Source: Bacteroidales bacterium (GTDB taxonomy: Bacteria; Bacteroidota; Bacteroidia; Bacteroidales; UBA1556). Taken from it: a stretch of 5,140 bases of DNA. The notes under the pieces are model-generated. The model was not told the DNA's origin and made no database searches. It saw only the letters and a program-made list of their open reading frames with translations. How positions within the stretch are numbered: position 1 is the stretch's first letter; each line of letters begins with the position of its first letter. Shown here piece after piece: positions 1-5,140 of this stretch. The stretch lies in contig JAOZKO010000223.1 of assembly GCA_029935325.1 (NCBI GenBank), positions 1-5,140 of the forward strand, in the 5' to 3' direction. Both the position numbers and the translations under genes were made by a program.

Positions 1-521
1 GTGTTGGTTCAGACTCTGTACTAGTATTAGTGAACCCACTACCACAACCGAGTTTAGGAAATGATACTACTATATTTATGGATAGCATTATCTTAAATCC
101 AGGAATTTTTTCTTCTTATCTGTGGAATACAGGGGCGATTTCCCAAAGCATTGTAGTGAATAGTAAATTAACTCCTGGAAACTATTCCTATACTGTTAGT
201 GTAGAAAATCAGTATGGTTGTTTAGGAGCAGATACGATTATAGTTAGTATTACTACTGCTATTGCTACTGCACAAAAGAATCTGCAACTAAAGGCTTATC
301 CCAACCCTACTACCGATTGGTTGAACCTTTCATTTAATGAGCAGGTTTATCTAGATAATTATTCTATTTACGATAATCAAGGAAAACTCATCAATCAACA
401 AAGCATCAAGGCAAGTCAACAAAGTTTTAGAATAAATTTTAACGGTTTTGCAAAAGGAAAATATTATCTACAAATATCCATTGAAGGTAAAACACAAACA
501 TTACCTATCTTTGTGCAGTAG
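1..521 (+). CDS. C-terminal part of a secreted protein with an Ig/PKD-like module and a T9SS type A sorting domain (5' end outside window)
   Basis: The reading frame is open from the first complete codon at position 3 to the TAG at 519-521, giving 172 visible residues, so the start lies upstream; the GTG at 30 is an ordinary internal Val codon. Residues ~1-83 resemble the Ig/PKD-like modules of Bacteroidota surface proteins: SLGNDTTIF at 17-25, YLWNTGAISQS at 39-49 and GNYSYTVSVENQYGC at 59-73, ending in DTIIVSI. The usual Cys near the module start (LGNDTTIC) is replaced by Phe, while the second Cys (residue 73) remains. Residues ~90-172 match the type A sorting domain: YPNPTTDWLNLSF at 99-111, a YSIYDNQGKL strand pair, then GKYYLQI and a short polar tail ending PIFVQ. 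In known T9SS species this domain directs the protein across the outer membrane and is cleaved on surface attachment or release. The catalytic or binding function lies in the missing part, so it is unknown. The family call is firm. Confidence 0.93.
   Translation, partial: VGSDSVLVLVNPLPQPSLGNDTTIFMDSIILNPGIFSSYLWNTGAISQSIVVNSKLTPGNYSYTVSVENQYGCLGADTIIVSITTAIATAQKNLQLKAYPNPTTDWLNLSFNEQVYLDNYSIYDNQGKLINQQSIKASQQSFRINFNGFAKGKYYLQISIEGKTQTLPIFVQ
481..513 (+). promoter_or_regulatory. Candidate Bacteroidota-type promoter for the glycan operon
   Basis: TATCTTTG at 506-513 matches the Bacteroidota -7 consensus TAnnTTTG. A TTG at 481-483 lies 22 nt upstream, close to the spacing expected for the -33 element. 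The site lies in the last codons of the preceding secreted-protein gene, so the sequence is also constrained by coding. A transcript from here would start near 520 and have a leader of about 40 nt before the ATG at 562. The match is real, but an octamer with four fixed bases is common in AT-rich DNA, so confidence is modest. Confidence 0.4.
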
Positions 522-526
522 AGTAT

Positions 527-551
527 TTAATCAACTAAGTCTAGTTATTAA
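527..551 (+). other. AT-rich hairpin between the secreted-protein gene and the deacetylase gene
   Basis: TTAAT (527-531), a bulged C (532) and AACTA (533-537) can pair with TAGTT (542-546) and ATTAA (547-551) around a 4-nt AGTC loop, making a 10-bp stem with one bulge. It occupies most of the 40-nt gap. No T tract follows on either strand (ACCACC comes next on +), so it is not a standard intrinsic terminator. It could weaken read-through, protect the 3' end of the upstream transcript, or form in the leader of the downstream operon. The stem is mostly A-T pairs and therefore weak. Confidence 0.35.
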
Positions 552-561
552 CCACCATACT

Positions 562-1836
562 ATGAGGATATATATAAATGAGTCTGCCAATTATTATAAA
601 CCAGTCAAGTACACACTTGGTCTAGTTAATGATTTTTGTGTCGATTCCTTTGAATTTATTTCCTCGAAAGATAATTGTGAGATGATTATTGATCATAAAG
701 ACTCCAAATCTATTGGTATAGATGAAGAATTCTATGATAAATTTGATAATGGTGATTTATCTCATCAAAACATTCTTCATAATGAAACCCTAATAAAAGA
801 TAATAGAGGAAAAGTTGATTTTCTTACAACAATCTTTTATTTGGTTAATTGCCTTCAAGAGTATACTACTAAAGAAGATCAAAAAGATCATTTAGGTCGG
901 TTTCTATATGAAAAATCTTGGCAAAAGCAATACAATAGCATTGAAGATAATGTTGTACTGAATCTTATTGAACAGTTTATTTCTGAAAATAATATCCAAA
1001 AAACGCAAGACTTTCAATCAAAGATATTTGTCTCGCATGATATTGATAGCGTAAATGGTTCATTTATGCAAGATGGTTTTTGGGCAATCAAAAGAGGGAG
1101 GCTTGATATTGTTTTATCTCTTATAATAAAAGAGGTTTTTAATAGAAAAGAATGGAGAAATATTGATCAAATAATAAAGCTAAACTCTGAATTTGATATA
1201 AAATCAACTTTCTTTTGGTTAGTTAATAAAGGGGTTGGTACGGATAATATCAGGAATGCTGATTACTTAATTGATAATCAGCGAGGCCTTATATCAACTG
1301 TGCATAAGAATAGCTCATTCAATGGTCTTCATAAAAGTTGTTCGACAGATAGTATAAACCAAGAACTTCATAAATTACCAAGTAAAGTAACGATTAATAG
1401 ACATCATTTTCTCAATTTCAAATTGCCTGAATTATTTAATCAGGTTGAAGAATCAAAACTTAACTTCGATTCTAGCTTAGGTTTTGCTGAGCGATACGGT
1501 TTTCGCAATGGTTTTGCAATGCCCTTCATCCCCTATAATATTGAACAAGACAAACCTTATTCATTTGTAGAGATGCCCTTGATGGTAATGGATGGTAGCT
1601 TTCAAAAATATTTAAAAATACCAATGCATGAGACCGCCAATATTGCAATCAGTTTCTTCGAAAAACACAAATACAATTCCTATTTATCTTTCCTTTGGCA
1701 TAATACACACTTTACTAACTATAAGTATAAAGGATATAAAGAAGAATATATCAAGATAATTAAGTACTTATACGAATCGAATTTTGAATTCGTTAGCCCA
1801 GAGGAAATAATTCAAAAAAACTTTCAGAATGATTAA
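562..1836 (+). CDS. Polysaccharide deacetylase-like protein (two-domain Bacteroidota type)
   Basis: This 424-residue protein has no signal peptide or membrane segment, so it is probably cytoplasmic. Residues ~1-150 look like the N-terminal domain of unknown function (I recall it as DUF7033) that precedes the catalytic half in many Bacteroidota relatives. It begins MRIYINES and includes the helical VDFLTTIFYLVNCLQEY (85-101). From ~155 on it resembles the NodB/CE4 fold: SHDID at 158-162 corresponds to the metal-binding TxDxD motif, GLHKS at 255-259 to the His motif, and NRHHFLNF (279-286) and DSSLGFAERYGFRNG (303-317) are characteristic of this subgroup. LWHN at 378-381 corresponds to the late LxH motif. 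The family removes N- or O-acetyl groups from sugars; the substrate cannot be read from sequence. The ATG at 562 was chosen because the only in-frame upstream starts are TTG codons inside the preceding gene, and the N-terminus fits the family from this Met. It is first in a three-gene operon, overlapping the next gene by 8 nt. True deacetylase activity is inferred. Confidence 0.85.
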   Translation: MRIYINESANYYKPVKYTLGLVNDFCVDSFEFISSKDNCEMIIDHKDSKSIGIDEEFYDKFDNGDLSHQNILHNETLIKDNRGKVDFLTTIFYLVNCLQEYTTKEDQKDHLGRFLYEKSWQKQYNSIEDNVVLNLIEQFISENNIQKTQDFQSKIFVSHDIDSVNGSFMQDGFWAIKRGRLDIVLSLIIKEVFNRKEWRNIDQIIKLNSEFDIKSTFFWLVNKGVGTDNIRNADYLIDNQRGLISTVHKNSSFNGLHKSCSTDSINQELHKLPSKVTINRHHFLNFKLPELFNQVEESKLNFDSSLGFAERYGFRNGFAMPFIPYNIEQDKPYSFVEMPLMVMDGSFQKYLKIPMHETANIAISFFEKHKYNSYLSFLWHNTHFTNYKYKGYKEEYIKIIKYLYESNFEFVSPEEIIQKNFQND

Positions 1837-2899
1837 TTATGTAGTAGCAACTGAGGAAGATTATAAATCAATTAATGATTTCTACAATCGCCTTCACAAT
1901 TCAGATAGAAGTATAGAGCAGTTTCGTTGGGAGTTTCATAACGGACCTGTAATGACTGGGATTTATATTATTGCCAAAGATACTGAAAAGGACACCGTAA
2001 TAGGTTCACAGGCTGTAATTCCTATAAACCTAGTAACAGCCAATGGAGATATAATTTTATCAGGAAAATCTGAAGATACATTGGTTGACCCAAACTACCG
2101 AGGGAAACGTATTTTCAATAATATGTATGAAATGCTTTTTGATGAATGTACAAAGGCTGGCATTAACTATATCTGGGGATTCACAACAGCTAAAAAACCA
2201 TTTCTTAAAATGGACTTTGAAATCCCATGGAGTCATAGCCAAACTCTTATAGTAAACAACCCTATGGAATCTTACAAATACTTGGCTTCATTAAATAAGA
2301 AAAACAAACTCATCGATAAAACAAAAATACTAGGACTTAGTATGTTTTCAAAACTAAAAGGTTTTTCGTTGAAAACCATATCAAAAAATAATGATTATGA
2401 GATAAAGGAAGAAAAAGCATTGGATGTATTACAATTAACAAATGAAATAATTCGAGAAAATGGAACTGATTCATTTGGGATACATCAAGATATAGCTTAT
2501 CAGAATTGGCGTTTCTATGAGAACCCAAACTTCAAATCTATCGATTCCTTTACCATATATCACAAAAATCGTTTAGTCGGTACATTTATCACTAATACAA
2601 ACGACAAAAAAATTGCCTATATATCACAGAGTCTTTTAAGCCCAAGCCTATCACATGAGGTAAAAAAAGAGTTTATCTCTTACTGCACTCTTCAGCTTTT
2701 CAATAAAGGTGTACATTTGATTCGAAATTGGAATTTCACTCATACAGACTCTAATATTCAAGAGGTAAGAGATTTTGAGACAAGTGGATATTTGCACCTT
2801 GACAGAGGTGTTCCCTTTGTTTGGAAAACACAAATTGACAAAGGTCTCTTCGCTTCAAATTTTGTAATATCTCGAATATCTTCTGAGGGAACTGTGTAA
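1829..2899 (+). CDS. GNAT-family N-acetyltransferase-like protein
   Basis: This 356-residue soluble protein is about twice the length of a single GNAT domain. The N-terminal half (~1-140) carries the recognisable fold: a YVVATEEDYKSINDFYN start, strands GIYIIAK and VIGSQAVIPINL, then the acetyl-CoA-binding segment LVDPNYRGKRIFNNMYE at 85-101, where YRGKRI fits the R/Q-x-x-G-x-G/A loop with Ile in place of the last small residue. GINYIWGFTTAKKPFLKMDFE (111-131) fits the end of the domain. The C-terminal half contains YQNWRFYENPN (224-234), a pattern I associate with longer Bacteroidota GNAT proteins of polysaccharide loci, and probably forms a second, degenerate GNAT-like domain. The likely role is acyl transfer to an amino sugar or similar acceptor. 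The start ATG lies within the last codons of the deacetylase gene (ATGATTAA at 1829-1836), suggesting coupled translation. The family call is good; the acceptor and acyl donor are unknown. Confidence 0.83.
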   Translation: MINYVVATEEDYKSINDFYNRLHNSDRSIEQFRWEFHNGPVMTGIYIIAKDTEKDTVIGSQAVIPINLVTANGDIILSGKSEDTLVDPNYRGKRIFNNMYEMLFDECTKAGINYIWGFTTAKKPFLKMDFEIPWSHSQTLIVNNPMESYKYLASLNKKNKLIDKTKILGLSMFSKLKGFSLKTISKNNDYEIKEEKALDVLQLTNEIIRENGTDSFGIHQDIAYQNWRFYENPNFKSIDSFTIYHKNRLVGTFITNTNDKKIAYISQSLLSPSLSHEVKKEFISYCTLQLFNKGVHLIRNWNFTHTDSNIQEVRDFETSGYLHLDRGVPFVWKTQIDKGLFASNFVISRISSEGTV

Positions 2900-2902
2900 A
2901 TA

Positions 2903-3955
2903 ATGAAAAAACGACTCATATACTTCTACCCCATTGAGGCTCCTTTTGTGGACAAAGATATTGCATCTCTCTCTCATAGTTTTGAAGTCACAAAGATAAA
3001 ATTCAATTATAAAGAAAAGAAAACGAAGCTAGGAATTCTTCTTGCCCAACTTTTGTTTTTAGTAAAAAATATCAATAAAACAGATGCCATTATTGTAAAA
3101 TTTGCTAGTATTCACTCTTTCCTACCTGGACTATTTTGCAAGTCTTTTGGTAAGAAATTTATTATTATTACAGGCGGTACTGACTGTGTCTCATTCCCTT
3201 CAATAAATTATGGCAACTTCACTTTACCTCTTTTAAAACATATTGCCAAAGCTTCATTTCGATTTGCAGACCTGATTATTCCAGTACACGAGTCATTAAT
3301 ACTTTCAGAGTACACTTATAATAATGACGATTATAAACAGCAGGGGCTTAAGGTACATTTTCCAACCTTGAAAACACCCTTTATAGTTGCTTATAATGGT
3401 TATAATTCTGAAAAATGGTATCGAAATAGTAAAAAGATAAAAGCTACTTTTATTACCGTGGCCAGTTATTCTACAAATGAGCGAAGAAGGAAACTAAAAG
3501 GAATTGATTTACTTATTGCAGTAGCCAAGGAGTTTCCTAATTGTACCTTTATTATAATTGGAACTGAAGAGAAGTCTTTTCCACCTATAACTCCCAACAT
3601 TATTCTACTTCCATGGGTAGATAATAAGGATCTAATTACGCATTACTCCCAAGCCGAATTCTACCTACAATTATCCATGTCTGAAGGATTTCCGAATTCG
3701 CTTTGCGAGGCCATGCTTTGCGAATGTGTACCCATAGTTTCACATGTGGCCTCTATGCCCTTTATTGTATCTGATAGTGGATTTGTATTGGAACGTAAAG
3801 ATTTAGAAATGCTAAAAGAATTGATTGATAAAGCTTTAGAGTCGGATACAGAACAATTGGGTAAAAAGGCCCGCCTGCGGATTGCAGATAATTTCACCGA
3901 AGAAAAGAGAGCTAAGGATTTGATTGCAGCTGTTGAATCTGTTTTCCATAGATAG
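2903..3955 (+). CDS. Family 4-type (GT-B fold) glycosyltransferase
   Basis: This 350-residue protein, typical in length for GT4, has no signal peptide. The N-terminal Rossmann half (~1-165, acceptor side) includes RLIYFYPIEAPFVDKDIASL, TDAIIVKFASIHSFLPGLF and the strand-loop KKFIIITGGTD (84-94). The C-terminal half (~180-350, nucleotide-sugar side) contains ATFITVASYS (181-190), RRRKLKGIDLLI (194-205), CTFIIIGTEE (214-223) and the signature EGFPNSLCEAM at 261-271. In the last, E261 and E269 form the E-x7-E motif of retaining GT4 enzymes. The family transfers a sugar from a nucleotide-sugar donor to a lipid-linked or growing glycan; donor and acceptor cannot be told from sequence. The long hydrophobic patch at ~44-54 (GILLAQLLFLV) suits membrane association near lipid-linked substrate, as in other GT4 enzymes. 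The ATG lies 3 nt after the GNAT stop, so it is almost certainly in the same transcript. A GAGG at 2885-2888 is probably too far (14 nt) to act as a ribosome site. Confidence 0.9.
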   Translation: MKKRLIYFYPIEAPFVDKDIASLSHSFEVTKIKFNYKEKKTKLGILLAQLLFLVKNINKTDAIIVKFASIHSFLPGLFCKSFGKKFIIITGGTDCVSFPSINYGNFTLPLLKHIAKASFRFADLIIPVHESLILSEYTYNNDDYKQQGLKVHFPTLKTPFIVAYNGYNSEKWYRNSKKIKATFITVASYSTNERRRKLKGIDLLIAVAKEFPNCTFIIIGTEEKSFPPITPNIILLPWVDNKDLITHYSQAEFYLQLSMSEGFPNSLCEAMLCECVPIVSHVASMPFIVSDSGFVLERKDLEMLKELIDKALESDTEQLGKKARLRIADNFTEEKRAKDLIAAVESVFHR

Positions 3956-3992
3956 TTTTTTAAATTATTTTTTTTAGCTTAAATATTTTTTT
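3956..3992 (+). terminator. T-rich segment ending the glycan operon (weak terminator candidate)
   Basis: Directly after the glycosyltransferase stop come three T runs of 6, 8 and 7 bases, at 3956-3961, 3968-3975 and 3986-3992. Short A-T stems are possible (TTTAA 3959-3963 with TTAAA 3979-3983, or the latter with TTTAA 3990-3994), but there is no GC-rich hairpin. The U-rich transcript could favour release of polymerase, and the region also lies where the upstream part of the next gene's promoter should be. The compositional signal is clear; the terminator role is an inference. Confidence 0.3.
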
Positions 3993-3999
3993 AACTTTG
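3992..3999 (+). promoter_or_regulatory. Bacteroidota -7 promoter element for the LamG gene
   Basis: TAACTTTG matches TAnnTTTG exactly and sits 25 nt before the ATG at 4025, in a true intergenic region, which would give a leader of roughly 15-20 nt. No clear TTG/TTTG -33 element lies at the expected distance: the sequence there is a T run with TTTAG. Position and exact match make this the stronger of the two promoter candidates in the window, and imply that the secreted-protein gene is transcribed separately from the glycan operon. Confidence 0.6.
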
Positions 4000-4008
4000 C
4001 TCTATCCC

Positions 4009-4016
4009 AAGAAGGA
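4009..4016 (+). promoter_or_regulatory. Shine-Dalgarno-like ribosome binding site
   Basis: AAGAAGGA ends 8 nt before the ATG at 4025 and can pair with the anti-SD end of 16S rRNA. Bacteroidota genes usually lack a clear SD, and the three operon genes here lack one at a normal distance, so this site stands out. It supports 4025 as the start, together with the signal peptide that follows directly. Confidence 0.5.
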
Positions 4017-4024
4017 CTGATAAA

Positions 4025-5140
4025 ATGAAGAAAGCTGTTAAAATATTGCTCCTGTTTTTAGTATTTAGTTTACTAAACTTATTTGGCTTTGCACAATGCC
4101 CGTTGGATATTGGTCAAACACCCAATGTAAGTAATACTGGACAGATACTTTACTTCCCTTTTAATGGTAATGTCACAAATCAAGGCTCTGGCTCCTATAC
4201 AGCTACAGTTTCAGGAGCAACTTATACTACAGGCATTTGTGGTCAAGCAATGGATTTTGATGGTCTAAATGATTATGTAAAAATAAATCCATTTGTACCT
4301 ATGACAGGTAATTTTACTATTTCAGCATGGGTTTATATTGATAATATGCAACAAAATTTAGCCATTTTCGCAACTCGCGACCAATGTGCAACAACTTATC
4401 GTGGGTATTCTCAAGCCGAGTTTTTTATTAATTATTATAATACGGCGCAAGGAAACTTCCCTCAAGAATTAAACTATAATGTAAACCAGCATCAAAACTG
4501 CACAGGTTATTCAGCTGGCGATAGGTATAATGCCCAAAACTATACATTCTCTGCAGGCTCGTGGCATTTTGTGGCCTTAAAAGTTCAAAATAATTCAAAC
4601 GAGAGTCGTATTGTAAGTTTCTATATCGATTGCCAATTACGATCGACAACTCAGTATTTGAACTACCCATCGAGTGCTTCCTTCAGTTCATCAAATAATA
4701 ATAAATCATATATTGGAGCATCTTCAGATGTTCCAAGTTATATTTATAGCTTTAATGGAAAAATCGATGAATTTAGACTCTTTAATAGAATCCTCACAAA
4801 TACTGAATTACAGAATCTATATTATAAATGCAAGCCTGTGGATGTTGCTATCAATAAATATATTGGCAATTGTACTGGCGATAGTGCAAATATTGAAGTG
4901 ATTAATTCACAAATTGGCGTTTCCTACTACCTCTACGATTCCACAAATCAACAAACTGTGGGATCTGCCCAAACAGGTGGTTGTAGTAATCTCTTTTTCA
5001 GCACTGGACTAATAATAAGTCCAACAAATTTTTACATAAAAGCAGTCGATGTTAACACCTCCTGCCTTATCATATTGGACACAATTATTAGTCTAAACCC
5101 AAATTATGGTGGCTCTTTACAATACGATACTTTGGAGCTT
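4025..5140 (+). CDS. Secreted protein with N-terminal LamG domain, 3' end outside window
   Basis: The frame runs from ATG 4025 to the window edge without a stop (372 codons), so the gene is truncated by the window. Residues 1-23 are a signal peptide: MKKAVK, then hydrophobic ILLLFLVFSLLNLFGF, with probable cleavage at FA/Q (23/24). Cys25 is not in a lipobox, because Gln precedes it. Residues ~40-267 form a LamG/concanavalin-like jelly-roll domain: GQILYFPFNGN (39-49), GQAMDFDGLNDYVKI (73-87), FTISAWVYID (97-106), WHFVALKV (180-187) and the closing FNGKIDEFRLFNR (243-255) followed by LTNTELQNLY. Such domains bind glycans or proteins. From ~270 an Ig-like module of Bacteroidota surface proteins begins: CTGDSANIEVINSQIGVSYYLY, then a GGCSNLFFSTG turn and the strand TNFYIKAVD. 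By family habit a T9SS sorting domain would be expected at the unseen C-terminus. No catalytic domain is visible. It has its own promoter element and SD-like site. Confidence 0.9.
   Translation, partial: MKKAVKILLLFLVFSLLNLFGFAQCPLDIGQTPNVSNTGQILYFPFNGNVTNQGSGSYTATVSGATYTTGICGQAMDFDGLNDYVKINPFVPMTGNFTISAWVYIDNMQQNLAIFATRDQCATTYRGYSQAEFFINYYNTAQGNFPQELNYNVNQHQNCTGYSAGDRYNAQNYTFSAGSWHFVALKVQNNSNESRIVSFYIDCQLRSTTQYLNYPSSASFSSSNNNKSYIGASSDVPSYIYSFNGKIDEFRLFNRILTNTELQNLYYKCKPVDVAINKYIGNCTGDSANIEVINSQIGVSYYLYDSTNQQTVGSAQTGGCSNLFFSTGLIISPTNFYIKAVDVNTSCLIILDTIISLNPNYGGSLQYDTLEL

Noticed and set aside
448..561. Extended N-terminus of the deacetylase from a TTG at 448
   Set aside because: It would overlap the sorting-domain gene by 74 nt, uses a rare start, and the added residues do not look like the family. 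The ATG at 562 gives a fitting N-terminus.
1776..1796. AATCGAATTTTGAATTCG-like palindromic stretch near the end of the deacetylase gene
   Set aside because: It is coding sequence (ESNFEFV) with short, imperfect symmetry; no reason to see an operator.
2060..2833. Minus-strand open frames at 2060-2242, 2337-2528 and 2651-2833
   Set aside because: All lie fully inside the well-supported GNAT gene, are about 60 residues long and resemble no family.
3661..3897. Minus-strand frame of 78 codons
   Set aside because: It is antisense to the catalytic half of the glycosyltransferase, including its E-x7-E motif; a shadow frame.
4428..4901. Minus-strand frame 4428-4670 and plus-strand frame 4674-4901
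   Set aside because: Both are inside the LamG gene in other frames. The LamG frame is open throughout with clear domain motifs. The hydrophobic look of the second is an effect of AT-rich codons out of frame.
5005..5023. Perfect inverted repeat TGGACT-aataata-AGTCCA
   Set aside because: It lies inside the LamG-protein coding sequence with no T tract after it; a 6-bp stem is expected by chance at this length.
1..5140. CRISPR, tRNA/rRNA, insertion sequence or phage signals
   Set aside because: No spaced direct repeats, cloverleaf-like segment, transposase motif or terminal inverted repeats were seen on reading both strands.

Overview
The window looks like chromosomal DNA from a member of the Bacteroidota, probably the Flavobacteriia/Cytophagia/Sphingobacteriia side. 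It is AT-rich and has a gene ending in a type IX secretion system (T9SS) type A sorting domain. A second gene encodes a secreted LamG-type protein whose signal peptide ends in the A/Q junction common in this phylum. Two octamers match the Bacteroidota -7 promoter consensus TAnnTTTG. No species can be named from the sequence alone.

Layout, all on the + strand. (1) Positions 1-521 are the 3' end of a large secreted protein: an Ig/PKD-like module followed by the T9SS sorting domain. (2) Positions 522-561 are a short gap with an AT-rich hairpin; a candidate promoter lies just upstream, inside the end of gene 1. (3) Positions 562-3955 hold three tightly packed genes, very likely one operon: a two-part polysaccharide deacetylase-like protein, a GNAT-family acyltransferase (8-nt overlap with the deacetylase) and a GT4-type GT-B glycosyltransferase (3-nt gap). 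(4) Positions 3956-4024 are a T-rich intergenic region with a TAACTTTG promoter element and a Shine-Dalgarno-like AAGAAGGA. (5) Positions 4025-5140 are the 5' part of a secreted multidomain protein (signal peptide, LamG/concanavalin-like domain, start of an Ig-like module) that runs off the window with its frame open.

The middle operon has the make-up of a surface-glycan (O-antigen, capsule or exopolysaccharide) assembly or modification cassette. The glycosyltransferase would add a sugar from a nucleotide-sugar donor. The deacetylase could remove an acetyl group, and the GNAT protein could add an acyl group to an amine. The flanking genes are modular secreted, probably surface-displayed, proteins. 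T9SS cargo is anchored to a special lipopolysaccharide in the species where this has been studied, so a functional link between the operon and its neighbours is possible, but proximity is the only evidence here. I found no RNA gene, CRISPR array, insertion sequence or phage feature. The genes belong to known families; what may be new is the combination, not any single component.
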